A DNA stretch of 64,000 bases. It comes from Azorinus chamasolen. Taxonomy: Eukaryota; Mollusca; Bivalvia; Cardiida; Solecurtidae. A program made the position numbers and the translations under genes. Numbering within the stretch: position 1 is the first letter of the stretch; every line of letters starts with the position of its first letter. The DNA lies in NCBI GenBank assembly GCA_963576725.1, contig OY755242.1:23914869-23978868 (forward strand). Direction: 5' to 3'. Below are positions 42,358 through 52,832 of the stretch, piece by piece. The notes below the pieces were generated by a model. The model made no database searches and was not told where the DNA came from. It saw nothing but the letters and a program-made list of their open reading frames with translations.

Positions 42358-43990
42358 AAGATGTGTTTGTGAAACACTATGCCCCCTAGATATGATATTT
42401 GACCCTAAAGGATGACCTTCATCTTGACATGTCATCCCTCAAAATGTGCAGCTTCATGGGGTGCACATGCATACCACATATCAAGTCTGTATCTCTACTG
42501 GTTCAAAAGTTATGGCTAATGTTAAAGTTGGTGACCTTTGACCATGAAGGATGACCTTGACCTTGACATGTTACCCCTCAAACTTTGCAGCCAAATAAGA
42601 AACACACGTATACCAACTATCAAGTCTGTATCTCTACTGGTTCAAAAGTTATGGCCAATGTTAAAGTTGGTGACCTTTGACCCTGAAAGATGACATTGAC
42701 CTTGTAATGTCACCCCCAAAAATGTGCAGCTTCATGAGACACACATGCATACCAAATATCAAGACTTTATCTCTATTGGTTCAAAAGTTATGGCCAATTT
42801 GAAGTTAATGACCTTTGACCCTGAAGGATGACCTTGACATTTCACCCCTCAAACTGTGCAGCTTCATGAGATACACAAGCATGCCACATATCAAGTCTCT
42901 ATCTGTACTGGTTCAAAAGTTATGGCCAATGTTAAAGTCAGTGATTTGACCCATATGTATGACCTCTGACCTTTAAGGATGACCTTGACCTTGACATGTC
43001 ACCCCTCAAAATGTGCGGCTTTATGAGATACATATGCATGCCAAATATCAAGTCTCTATATGTACTTGCTCAAAAGTTATGACCAATGTCAAATTCGGAG
43101 ATTTGACCCATGTGTTTGACCTCTGACCTTGAAAGATGACCTTGACCTTGACATGTCACCCCTCAAAATGTGCAGGTTTATGAGATACATATACATGCCA
43201 AATATCAAGTCACTAGCTGTACTGGCTCAAAAGTTATGACCAATGTTAAAGTTACAGACAAAGAAGCGGACAATTTTACCTTTGACCCTGAAGGATGACC
43301 TTGACCTTGACATGTCACCCGTCCAAATGTGCAGCTTCATGAGATACACACACTCGCCAAATATCAAGTCTCTATCTCTACTGGTCCAAAAGTTATGGCA
43401 AATGTTAAAGTCGGTGATTTGACCCATATATTTGACCTCTGACCTTGAAGGATGACCTTGACCTTAACATGTCACCCTTCAAAATGTGCGTCTTTATGAG
43501 ATACATATGCATGCTAAATATCAAGTCTCTATCTGTACTGGTTCAAAAGTTATGACATATGTTAAAGTTGCGTTAAAGTTACAGCCAAAAAACAGACAAG
43601 TTGACCTTTGACCCTGAAGGATGACCTTGACATTGACATGTCACCCCTCAAAATGTGCGGCTTTATGAGATACACAAGCATGCCAAATATCAAGTCTCTA
43701 TCTCTACTGGTCCAAAAGTTATGGCCAATGTTAAAGTCGGTGATTTGACCCATATATTTGACCTTTGACCTTGAAGGATGACCTTGACCTTGACATGTCA
43801 CCCCTCAAAATGTGCGGTCCTATGAGATACATATGCATACCAAATATCAAGTCTCTATCTGTACTGGCTCAAAAGTTATGACCAATGTTAAAGTTGCTGA
43901 CAAACAAACAGACAAACAGACAAACAGACAAACAAACAGACAGGGCAAAAACAATATGCCCCCCAGATCTGATCTGGGGGGCATAAAAAC
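42358..43990 (+). mobile_element. Pearl/Helentron-like element, about 10 core units (HL6)
   Basis: The left subterminal repeat TATGCCCCC at about 42379 pairs with the right-end hairpin TATGCCCCCCAGATC/GATCTGGGGGGCATA (43955-43985), followed by AAAAA. Between lie about 10 tandem units of 130-170 bp, each with TGACCTTTGACC, GATGACCTTGACCTTGACAT, CTCAAAATGTGCAGCTTCAT, CAAATATCAAGTCTCTATCT and CAAAAGTTATGGCCAATGTT. An AAACAGAC run follows at about 43900-43940. Open frames on the minus strand (43227-43801) are repeat by-products. No Rep/helicase coding is present. Confidence 0.8.
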
Positions 43991-44340
43991 ATATACTGCA
44001 TTAGTGACAATCTAATCATTTCCAAATCATCAAATGTAAGAGACGGGCCTCACATGGAACGCTCCGGTGGTTCTTGACAGGCAGACTGCTATAGCTCTTA
44101 CCATGTGCCGCATGCTTTTTCACAGGTTAGCTGTAAAGACCCAAGCCGGCCAAGGGAATGTCTTTAAGTAAACATATAATCCGACTGTCTTGAACAGCTT
44201 CGATTCTTATAGGACGCCCATGTAATATCACATTAGCCCAAATCGCTCTAATCATTCAGACTGTGTGTGCAATAGATATAAAAAGAGTACGTGTCTTTAT
44301 CTTTCGAATGCTTTAGCATCTACAGGTATAATATTTAATC
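43991..44340. other. Unassigned stretch
   Basis: Nothing recognised. Confidence 0.5.
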
Positions 44341-44605
44341 CTATACTCCATTTAAATTCATGTTAGAATAATGCCATCACGAATATTATCTAGATAAATA
44401 TTACAAATAAATCATAAACACATAGCTTGTTGGCCATGGCAGAACATGTACGAGATGTACATGCCTCGTAGAATAAGATTATTGTATATGCAAACAGAAC
44501 TGGTCCTGATAAGCCATATCCTACAGGAGCCGTCTGATGTAGGTCTACTCTGTTTGCTAAGGCGTTTAAGCCATTCTCTCCTACTGATGCATTTTGACGC
44601 CTCTG
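44341..44605 (-). mobile_element. TTAA-B2 MITE (reverse) plus a G-type end
   Basis: The B2 part has ACTCCATTTAAATTCATGTT, the core AACTGGTCCTGATAAGCCAT, ATCCTACAGGAGCCGTCTGA, TGTAGGTCTACTCTGTTTGC and ends near 44568. TTAAGCCATTCTCTCCTACT to GACGCCTCTGTTAAAAG is a G-type left end, cut off by repeat L. Confidence 0.6.
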
Positions 44606-44876
44606 TTAAAAGTACAAAAATGAGTCATGCAGGAAACACCACATACAGAACAAACAGTCGCCCGAACAACAACACAAGGAAACAGCAAATGTACATAACT
44701 ATAAAAACATCAAGAGACGCACAAAGAAAAAACAAACATACAATAGGGGGAAGATGGAAGTACCGCCTTGGAACGGTCAGTGACAAAAGTCACTGGGGGG
44801 TTAAACCGGTTTATGGGCGCCCAACCTCACACTTATTCCATCCCAACCCTAAAAGACAAACAGTGTAAATAAACGT
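44606..44876. repeat. Dispersed repeat L, copy 2
   Basis: It corresponds to 1321-1597 over its full length, with the same stem-loop (AGTGACAAAAGTCACT) and GGCGCCCAACCTCACAC. It is located about 235 bases beyond the 3' end of the minus-strand reverse-transcriptase remnant. Confidence 0.65.
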
Positions 44877-45112
44877 ATACCCTCTCCGACTAAACTACAA
44901 CAACCGCGATGGAAAATACAGTGGTAAAGTGCATGTATAACGAAAACATTTAAGTGAACAAACTGTATCCACCTATCGCTAGTGTACTCAATGACTGAGC
45001 TGCAAACAGAGTAACTGTAGAAAAGTAATAAAGGGTGCGACAAAAACGAAATAGTACAGATATCCGACGTTCTCCTTCCGTTTCTGGATTTAAGAGGTCG
45101 CCTTCATAGAGT
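44877..45112. other. Linker between repeat L and the RT remnant
   Basis: No match to other parts of the window. It may be the 3' part of the same retroelement, since it lies between its coding remnant and repeat L. Confidence 0.4.
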
Positions 45113-46077
45113 ACTAAACCTTTCTTGTCGACGCACATGCAAAGAGGCCAGCGTGATTGCCAACTGTAAAAGGGTTGACAACCAAACTTGCAGTATGTTG
45201 TAGTACTACAGGATCATATCCCTTTTTAATGAATTTTTTGACATATTTTATGAACAAAGTGAGAAAATGGGTATGTCCAATAATTTTACGAAGATTGTAA
45301 ATCACATCATCATAAAATTCAGGATGTAAAATACCGTGTCGCAGAAGCGCCTTGAGATTACATTGGTACTTGCCAATAAGCGAGATATTTCGATAGCAAA
45401 ATTTAGAGAAAGTTTTTCTTAGTTTAGGTATCTACATCCTTCCTTAAGCAGTTTTTCAGTTAAAATGAGAGTTCGACTGTTAAAATCGTCAATAGATGAA
45501 CAAGTTCTAGCAAAACGAATAAGTTGAGATATATAAACCCCGTAAGATTGAGTACGGGGAACATCCCCGTCAAGATGAGGAAACTTTACAATATTAAAAT
45601 CAAAATCATCTCTTTTGTCACATATTTTAGAAGAAATCATTCCATTATCAATTTTAAGTTCTAGATCAAGAAACGCTGCATAATTGTCGGACGGGTTAGC
45701 TTTATTCAATTTGAGTTCTTTAGGATAAATTGTAGGAATCAAAGCATCAAAGAAAGGGTTATCTAAGTTAAACATATCATCCAAATATCGACAAGTTTCA
45801 TTGAAGGCTTTTATAACATCTTGTGATTGAGGATTCATGAAATCTCTCTCATAGCAGTACAAAAACAAATCTGCGACAAGTGGTGCACAGTTCGTACCCA
45901 TAGGAATACAAATTACCTGACGGTATATAGCATTCCCATAACGTACAAATATGTTATCCAAAAGAAAGGTTAGTGATTCGCAAACTTCTGAGCAAGTCCA
46001 ATTGGTTTAATATTTCATTTGCTCGCCAGTAAAGAAAGCTTTTTCAGCATTGCATGCCAGGAATGATGTTTTTTCCC
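45113..46077 (-). pseudogene. Reverse transcriptase remnant, probably Penelope-like
   Basis: The longest intact piece (45419-45961) carries RT palm motifs: IPMGTNCAPLVADLFLYCYE, the catalytic YLDD at 45776-45787, and FLDLELKI. It then has GVYISQLIRFAR, typical of a widespread invertebrate RT family generally assigned to Penelope-like elements. Reading continues upstream to about 46075 (FLACNAEKAFFTGE) but is broken by a stop codon near 46006. A one-base loss near 45425 shifts the frame before a C-terminal piece (LLRHGILHPEFYDDVIYNLR and GYDPVVLQHTASLVVNPFTV) that ends near 45113. The N-terminal RT half and any GIY-YIG endonuclease are absent. The 5' side stops at a family-G MITE. It is dead. 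The RT call is firm; the Penelope assignment is likely but unverified. Confidence 0.85.
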
Positions 46078-46078
46078 G

Positions 46079-46266
46079 GGCAAGTCACCTTTTGAAACCA
46101 TTGTGATAAATAGAGCATTTGCTCCACAGGAGCAAATGCTCTATTTATCACAATAATTTCAAAACTACACAATTCCTTTTTTTTCTTTTCTCTTGTAAAT
46201 GCTCCTTTTCGGTAGATTTATTCAAAGATGTTGGATCTAAAAATAGTCTAGGAGGGAATGGGTTAA
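46079..46266 (-). mobile_element. TTAA-G MITE, left end lost at the RT junction
   Basis: The core AACCATTGTGATAAATAGAG, CATTTGCTCCACAGGAGCAA and the right end AGGAGGGAATGGGTTAA are present. The first 45 or so bases of a G element are missing, and GTCACCTTTTGAAACC follows directly after the RT-derived sequence. Confidence 0.75.
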
Positions 46267-46768
46267 AGTATAGGAATAAGAGTATTGTAAACAGGATGCC
46301 AGTAATGTTAATTGCTAGTCTTCTATCCTATTTCCAATAATTAATGACAAGAACTAATCGGCAAAAAATCATATTCAGAAACTAATGGGTTCAGAATTAA
46401 CCATTATACAGCGATTCGCGACCTGACCCGCATTTGTAAACAGATCGGGTCCAGATGAGACGCCGAATTACTCATCAGGATCTAGACCGTTGGACGCTTG
46501 GTCAATAGTTTATCAAACGCTTGGCCGAATCGGAAATAATCAAAATTGCACAGGACCCAAATTTGGGTAGACATTTATTTTTCTCAGCGGGATAAGAGTG
46601 TTATAGCAGCATGAGTGTATTGTTTTGTATCTGGACCCGCTATAATTCAGTTAGGACCCCCGTAGGACACTCACTATATAATGTAAACAACATCCTCGTG
46701 CTTTCCAATTACCATCTATAATAATGTCGTAAATTGAGCTTTTGATCAATTCTGTGGTTTAATATCTA
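46267..46768. other. Unassigned stretch with a D core
   Basis: AAACAGATCGGGTCCAGATG, AGACGCCGAATTACTCATCA, GGATCTAGACCGTTGG at about 46438-46493 is a shortened D core. Nothing else is recognised. Confidence 0.5.
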
Positions 46769-47195
46769 CAGTAAAGACTCTTTACCACGGTGTATAAATA
46801 AAGAAGACTGTAAATCATGCCAGGCCTATACCTCCTTAACCCTTTCACCGCCGCAGTCGCATAAATGCACGACGACAAATAGTGCAGTCCCAGATCAGAC
46901 GCCGCCTTTTCAAGGCGGCGTCTGATCAGATACTTCACTATTTGTCTCAAACTCTTTTTTCTATATCTGGGCTTTATTCCTTTGAAGTTTGCATTTATTC
47001 ATCTTATTTCCTTATTTTACCGAATGACTTAACAAAATTGGATTGCAGACGACAATAAGAAATTTGGCGCCGAAAAGGTTAATGCATACTGAATGTTATG
47101 TAGAAAGTTTTCTGTATCACGTTCACCCTGCATTTAGCTGCCACCTGTCTTAAAGTTCGGTATTAGTGACTATTCAATAAGTCCGGTTTAGCGCG
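46769..47195 (+). mobile_element. TA-I MITE carrying a nested TTAA-C
   Basis: It starts CAGTAAAGACTCTTTACCAC. After the nested element, TTAATGCATACTGAATGTTA, the arm GTAGAAAGTTTTCTG, CCCTGCATTTAGCTGCCACC and AAGTCCGGTTTAGCG complete the right side. The insertion is at the first conserved TTAA (CTTAATGCA in intact copies). Confidence 0.7.
46836..47082 (+). mobile_element. TTAA-C MITE nested in a TA-I MITE
   Basis: TTAACCCTTTCACCGCCGCA to TTGGCGCCGAAAAGGTTAA. The core palindrome matches 16934-17179 almost base for base, suggesting recent spread relative to other families. Confidence 0.85.
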
Positions 47196-47591
47196 TGTAT
47201 GTTCTTGGTTTTCTCGAGGCTCCATGCAAGACAACTGGTTAAACAAAACAGAATGTTTATATTAATTGACAGACTCCTTTTAGAAAATTGTTTGACATAA
47301 AAGTATGGGCTTGTTACAGTAAACTGTTCACGTTACTTTTCATACATGTACATTTATTTCAGGTAATTGATAAATCAGTTACGTTTATATTACAATATAT
47401 TTTTTTTATTTCTGTAGTTTGCAACATAAACGTGTAACAAAGAAACGGAGTGCTTAATAAAAAATAAAATACATGTACATGTACTTGTAACAGAGATTTG
47501 ATATTTGTGAAATTAAGATAAAATGTGCTTTATATGTACAGTATATCATCATTATGCATGACTTTTGCCATGAATTAAACAACAGCCTGCT
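47196..47591. other. Unassigned stretch
   Basis: AT-rich, including ATACATGTACATGTACTTG. Nothing recognised. Confidence 0.5.
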
Positions 47592-47828
47592 TTAAACCCT
47601 TCCCTTGATATAAATGTTTTTCACTCCTTCGCAAACAGGGTAGGCCTAGATCAGACGAACCCTAGCCCTGATCACGGTCTGCTTTGTTTGATTATGGAAT
47701 TATATAGAGCTGATCCTACAGCTATTGTCTAAGCCAACAATGCCTTTTTAAAGTTTTACGTGCAAAATCATTTTTAAGAATATTCATAAATTGGTCAATT
47801 CACTATTTGCACTATCAGGGAAAGGGAG
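47592..47828 (+). mobile_element. TTAA-B2 MITE
   Basis: It starts TTTAAACCCTTCCCTTGATA. The core GGGTAGGCCTAGATCAGACG and CCTGATCACGGTCTGCTTTG is imperfect. It ends near ATCAGGGAAAGGG. Confidence 0.6.
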
Positions 47829-48102
47829 ACAGACCCTCTTTTAGTAGATGAAGTGATGGATGTAGCGTGGTTCTACTGCCAATATGTATGATTCCTACAC
47901 CCGGTAATAGTTATTTGTTTTATACAGGGTGTCCCTAAAGGGATATAACTAATTTAATATCGTGTCGCCCGAGTAATGGAGAGATTCCATTAGAATTAAG
48001 TGTCCTTTGCCATAATTAAATTTTTGCAAATACGTAACATGATTTCAAATAGCATTAGATCCTGAGTAAACAAACATAGTCCAACTAAAAATAAGACAAA
48101 AA
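47829..48102. other. Unassigned stretch
   Basis: Nothing recognised. Confidence 0.4.
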
Positions 48103-48495
48103 CAGTAAAAACTCGATAGTACGAACACTCAAATACGTACCATTATTGATCTTTTTAACCCATTACATCATAGGCTAATTTAGATACAACCTCTTTGAAT
48201 TAATCTACCGAAAAGGAGCATCAATTAGAGAAAAATGAATTTTTTAGAGTTTTGTAGTTTGAAACCATTGTGGTTTATGACAATGGTTTCACAAAGTGAC
48301 TTTTAGAGAGTCGTCAAAAGTCCTCAATATGAGGGAAAAGATTAACACAGATGATGGCTTAAGGTAGGGTGAAAATCATGCAAAAAGCTCCTCTATGATC
48401 TTTCTGCACGACTTACATCTTGCATTAAGCAGCCACATGCATACAAAGACATAAACTCTTCATTACTAAAATGTCGTACTATCGAGTTTTTACTG
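48103..48495 (+). mobile_element. TA-type MITE with nested TTAA-G, copy 1
   Basis: It starts CAGTAAAAACTCGATAGTAC and ends GTACTATCGAGTTTTTACTG, then TA. The left flank before the G element ends GATCTTTTTAA. After it, ATGATGGCTTAAGGTAGGGT and CTTGCATTAAGCAGCCACAT form the usual inner arms, with the stem top AAGCTCCTCTATGATCTT. Confidence 0.75.
48155..48345 (+). mobile_element. TTAA-G MITE, apex deleted (nested)
   Basis: TTAACCCATTACATCATAGG to GAGGGAAAAGATTAA. The core is cut to ACCATTGTGGTTTATGACAA, so the apex and most of both stem tops are missing. Confidence 0.75.
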
Positions 48496-48532
48496 TATAT
48501 ATCATTGGCATAAAATAAGATGCATAAATGAA

Positions 48533-48625
48533 ACCTTTATTTCTCCACTTAACACTATACTGTGATCACACCTTAGAAAGAGACCACTCGAAAGAGTTGT
48601 ACCAACAAAGAGTTTTGTGGAGAAA
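48533..48625. mobile_element. Degraded foldback Q
   Basis: CCTTTATTTCTCCACTTAAC, GATCACACCTTAGAAAGAG and AGAGTTTTGTGGAGAAAAT are loosely similar to 18282-18436. Confidence 0.35.
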
Positions 48626-48687
48626 ATTCAACGTGATGTATGAAATACGCCACGTAACTGTTGTTCTGGCATGAAGCTATTTATGTA

Positions 48688-49332
48688 CAGTAAAACCTCG
48701 ATCATCCGGACACGGTAGTTCGTATCATTATCGATCTTTAATCCATTATCTCATAGGCTATTTTTAGACCCAATCTCTTTGAATAAATCTACCGAAAAGG
48801 AGCATTAACTAGAGAAAAGGAAATTTTTAGAATTTTGTAGTTCTGAAACCATTGTGATAAATAGAGCATTTGCTCCTATAGGAGCAAATGCTCTATTTAT
48901 TACAATGGTTTCAAAACGTGACCTTTACAGAGGCGTAGAAAGGCGTATTTATGGTGGAAAGGGTTAAGACGGGCGACAGTTTAATGCACGTTGGAAGTCA
49001 TACAGAAAGCTCCTCTGAGATGACTTCGATCCTACATTTTCCTGGACCAGCACGAAATGTCAGAGACGCTTTTCAGTGTCTTCCACCCACACGAGATTGT
49101 CTCCTCTCCACCCATGGGTTAAAATGGTTACCTGCGATGGTCACTAGCCGGTACTGCGACTGTGTTATCACGCCATATGTTAGCAGTGCTCAATGACCAG
49201 GGGAGTAAATGTACAGTCGTCTGAGCGGTTATTCGGGCTGAAAGTAGACTATAAAAAGGTACTTTACATAAAGCAGTCACCTGTCTAAAATAATCTAAAT
49301 TCTTCTAATACTAAATTATCGAGGTTTTAATG
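48688..49332 (+). mobile_element. TA-type MITE with nested TTAA-G, copy 2
   Basis: It starts CAGTAAAACCTCGATCATCC. The G element follows GATCTTTAA, the same position as in copy 1. After it, CGACAGTTTAATGCACGTTG and CATACAGAAAGCTCCTCTGA give the inner arm. An extra segment of about 230 bases (49039-49270) of unknown origin interrupts the stem. The right arm AAGCAGTCACCTGTCTAAAA to TATCGAGGTTTTAATG closes the element. Confidence 0.65.
48738..48967 (+). mobile_element. TTAA-G MITE (nested)
   Basis: TTAATCCATTATCTCATAGG to ATGGTGGAAAGGGTTAA. The core is a perfect hairpin with apex GCTCCTATAGGAGC except one mismatch at the foot. Confidence 0.85.
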
Positions 49333-49369
49333 TTTTAAACCATTATCGTCTACTTACCGGTGTTATATT

Positions 49370-49445
49370 ACAGTTGGAAGCTTAGAACAGAACGAAAATA
49401 AGATTGTTCCATTTTATTTTCGTTCTGTTTGAAGCACACAATGCA
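49370..49445. repeat. Hairpin related to TA-H arms
   Basis: AGAACAGAACGAAAATAAGA and CATTTTATTTTCGTTCTGTT are complementary, with TTGGAAGCTTAGA and GCATGAAGCAGCCACG outside them. A decayed TA-type centre without recognisable ends. Confidence 0.5.
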
Positions 49446-50722
49446 TGAAGCAGCCACGCTGCTTTGAAATACTCGCTAGACTGAAGTGGTCTTTTAAAAA
49501 GAAGTTTTGTGGCAGTTTTTTGTTTTATTCTTATTCTTAATTTGGCAAAAACGCGTGTCTGTCCGTTTTATTATTATTGTTCTAAAATAGTTTTCGGCAC
49601 AACTTTGAAGGTTTCACCTGCTACATGTATAAGGTATCTCTTAAGTTTTCACCTGATATAGGGTATTTAGGGTTAATTCTATGATCATATGGTATCACGT
49701 TGGAACCCTAAACCCGCTATTTGCGATCTAAGTGAAAATTTTACGAAATATGAGTTATCTATTCTTCACTGCCTTGGTCAAATTTTAATGAAAATCGTCC
49801 ATGGGTTTTGAAGATGCAGAACGTATATGAAATATAAGTATCGAATCGTAAATCTGGCCTTGTTACCGTGACATACAACCGACACTGCGGAAAGAAAAAT
49901 TCGGAACGTCGGCTTGGCGAGATGAAACGTATTCAAAGTTGCATGGCAATCAGCAAAGGCGTTCTGACATATGAACCGTGTATAAAGCGGAAAGACGGGC
50001 TTAAATGTGACCATGACTTTCAACTGACATTGCTGAAACAATAGTTATGCACGTCGCCTTGACGGTATGAGTATTTGTCAGCGTTTCGTGAACATGAGAT
50101 ATATGGACCGTATACGAAAAGTGTACGGACAGGAAGACAGACGGAGACCATTCTTATGTTTTCTTAAATAAATACCCAGTTTAGTAAAAAGATTGAAATG
50201 CAAACTTTTTCCACTAGAAATTAGTTTCATCCATGATATTTCGTTTTAAGTTTTATATCTGACTCAAGGTAAACTACTATACGTTGAACAGAAGCAGATG
50301 ACTCTTATGTACCCATTGACTGCCTTCCAGACCACGCTAATCTTTATATTGATGACGTATAATTCAAGCTAACCTTTTGCAAACAGTCTGCACCTAGAGG
50401 AGACGCCGAGTTGCCTGACGTCTGGTCTTGAATCTGTTTGATATTCTCGATTTGTTGTTCAATTATTCAAACACGGAGAAAATATTTTTGTTCTGGTATG
50501 GAAAAGGGCAATTCTGTCGACTCAACAAGCTAAAGATTAACAGAAAGAATTTTTATTGTCTGTGCTCAGCAAGTGGCTATAAAGCATTATTCTGGATATT
50601 TCAGGGGCATATATCTGGGGAAATTTGTGAAGAACAGACTTAACAGGAAGCATGATTGATAAAGATATTTAACACAATAAGGTTTTTGCCACATTTCCAC
50701 AATAATGAAGTATTTGACAATA
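49446..50722. other. Unassigned stretch with a D core
   Basis: The longest repeat-poor stretch in the second half. A D core (AACAGTCTGCACCTAGAGGA, GACGCCGAGTTGCCTGACGT, TTGAATCTGTTTG) lies at about 50382-50441. ACGGACAGGAAGACAGACGG at about 50132 resembles the HL microsatellite. No gene is recognised. Confidence 0.5.
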
Positions 50723-50925
50723 CAGTAAAACCTCTCTATAACGGTCACTAATTTGTGTTAATTAGTTTTATTAAGGACAGGTGGCTGCTTAAAGCAAGGT
50801 GAAGGTAAAACAGAACGCTCCTATGAGAGCGTTCTGTTTTACTGTTACCTTGCTTTAAGCAGCCACCTGCCTTTAACACAAAATATTTGATGTAATTCAG
50901 TGGTCATTATAGAGGCGTTTTACTG
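50723..50925 (+). mobile_element. TA-H MITE
   Basis: TA-flanked CAGTAAAACCTCTCTATAAC to AGAGGCGTTTTACTG. The apex is CGCTCCTATGAGAGCG, one base off the common form, with GTAAAACAGAAC arms. Confidence 0.85.
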
Positions 50926-51319
50926 TATAACACAATGTAGATTAGTCCTAATTCCGCAATCCATGTCTTCTATATGCTAACACTTTGACACTCGGTCAAT
51001 AGTTTCTCAAAAAGGTTCATGGAATCGCCTGATTCTAAATTTAAGCATACATTATTTTTTCATAACGAGACAAGGGAATGCTTTGTCCATATATTAATCG
51101 CAATTACTACTGATATATGTGTTTTTGTGGACTATGTTATACCGTAACCTGTTTCATAAGTATTTCATTGCCGAATGGATTTATTACCTTATTGATTAAT
51201 GGCATGCTTAGCGCCACCTGATATTTATTTGCAAACTTGGGCGTCTCATCTAGATGATCCAGGTTGTTTGGAACTCGATCAATGGTTTAACAAAAGCTTG
51301 TACGAATGGGAAATAAGTG
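50926..51319. other. Unassigned stretch with D-arm fragments
   Basis: GCGTCTCATCTAGATGATCC at about 51241 is a D-arm fragment. Otherwise nothing is recognised. Confidence 0.45.
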
Positions 51320-51720
51320 CAGTAGAACCTGTCTCAAGTGGTCACTGTATATTTATAGATTTGTGTCTTTATATGCAAATGGTGGCTAATTGCAGGATGA
51401 AGATAACAGAGAAGGCTCCTGTACGAGCTTCTTTTGTAAATGTCGTCAGGCATTAATACATTTGCTCCAACGATCCCATATATGGGATGTAGGAAAACAG
51501 TGAAGACTCTGATCAGACGCCGCATAATGCGGCGTCTGATCAGAGTTTACACAGTTTGCTGATAGGAAATTCAATATAAAACAAAACAAAAATGAAAATT
51601 TAGACCAGGCATCCCTTAGATAAAAAATAGACTAATCCAATATATAAACATGGAAGAATCAACTGGGAGCAACTGGGTTAATCTACTAACTACCTTTTAG
51701 ACCTTTTGACAGGTCGCTAA
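51320..51720 (+). mobile_element. TA-J MITE carrying a nested TTAA-F
   Basis: It starts CAGTAGAACCTGTCTCAAGT. The inner arm is ATGGTGGCTAATTGCAGGAT, with hairpin GAAGGCTCCTGTACGAGCTT. The F element follows GTCAGGCATTAA, equivalent to GTCCTGCATTAAGC in intact J copies. The right end is not clear. Confidence 0.6.
51453..51681 (+). mobile_element. TTAA-F MITE, reference copy (nested)
   Basis: TTAATACATTTGCTCCAACG to GAGCAACTGGGTTAA. The core is a perfect hairpin, AACAGTGAAGACTCTGATCA, GACGCCGCATAATGCGGCGT, CTGATCAGAGTTTACACAGT. A second short hairpin, GATCCCATATATGGGAT, lies at about 51474. Confidence 0.8.
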
Positions 51721-51799
51721 ATAGAGATAAAGCATAATAAAAAGTAAACATATCAATGTAAGAATTATTGCTTTACAACTTCAAAATTGACACAGCAGA

Positions 51800-51916
51800 A
51801 TAGACTCAGTAACGATAAGCAAACAATGCAGACTCTGGTCAGACATATCTCACAGGAGCTGTCTGAGCTGGATCTGTCTTGTTTGCAAAGACGTAAAATG
51901 TGCGATAAATCAAGTA
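51800..51916. mobile_element. TTAA-B core fragment
   Basis: AAACAATGCAGACTCTGGTC, AGACATATCTCACAGGAGCT, GTCTGAGCTGGATCTGTCTT. Ends are absent; the K element starts within its expected right arm. Confidence 0.5.
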
Positions 51917-52260
51917 CAGTTAACCCTCGTTACAACTGAGGTGTTTGTTTCCAGACATTTTGCTGGTATAACGAGGTTGTCGTTATAACGAGTTTAAATA
52001 TGAAAGGAGCCATATGGCTAGTTTTAAACTAGTACCAACAGGTGAACGCTTAATGCAGAACACGAGAAGTGCAAAAACCTCCCTGTGTGAGCTTTTTGCG
52101 CTTCTTGTGTTCTGCATTAAGCGATCACCTGTCGTATTGGCATTGTACCTATTTATTCAGTGGTTGTTTCAAAGACTTAACGGTAATTTCATTTCAATGC
52201 ATACTGCCGGTATAACGAGGGTGTCATTGTATCGATTGCCGGTATAATGAGGGGTCATCG
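51917..52260 (-). mobile_element. TA-K MITE, copy 2
   Basis: CAGTTAACCCTCGTTACAAC to ATAATGAGGGGTCATCG, with TA on both sides. The centre is CACGAGAAGTGCAAAAACCT, CCCTGTGTGAGCTTTTTGCG, CTTCTTGTGTTCTGC. The 77-codon open frame it contains is the antisense counterpart of one in copy 1, which reflects shared repeat sequence. Confidence 0.8.
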
Positions 52261-52832
52261 TAAAATGTTCCTGTATTGCATGTTCTTACACTCTCTACAC
52301 TAAATATAATTATACGTCTGTACCTGAAAGCAATTGTATGTTCTACCGTCAGCATCATCGTCCGTTGTGAATCATTTATATATCAATGATATTCTTTCGT
52401 AGAATCTTTGGCGTGCTGACCAGTCGCTACCTGCCTGAAAATGTCGCATCTCTAATGTCAAAAGAATGTTTTCAATCATTTCTGAAGAGACGGACAGATT
52501 GGATCCCGATGAGACGTTGAGCAACACGACGTTTCATGTGGATCTGTATTGAATAAGGTCGATTTTTTAAACACCACGTTAAGCTTAAAACGTAGGTAAA
52601 GACAGTTTGTCCCGATAGACAATACTTCAGAACAGATATGACGGCAACCTCATAATTTATAGAACTAAATACTTCGTTGAACGCCGTGCCAGGTCAAGTA
52701 AACCGTTTCAATTGATCCAATCTATAACAGCGACATGTTTCGATGCTTCCATGCCGATAATAAATAATTTATGTTCTTGTTCATAACCGTGCAGTTATAA
52801 CGAGGAGATATATAGATACATGTACATGTTGC
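52261..52832. other. Unassigned stretch with a D core
   Basis: GACAGATTGGATCCCGATGA, GACGTTGAGCAACACGACGT, TTCATGTGGATCTGTATTG at about 52494-52551 is a D core without ends. Confidence 0.5.

Noticed and set aside
43227..43801. Minus-strand frames sharing GDMSRSRSSFRVKG-like text as a protein family
   Set aside because: They arise from the tandem core units of HL6 and recur with the repeat period.
44606..44876. Hammerhead ribozyme in repeat L, as known for Penelope-like elements
   Set aside because: I found CGAAAC-like text on the minus strand of copy 1 but no CTGATGA partner in either copy, so the core is not supported.
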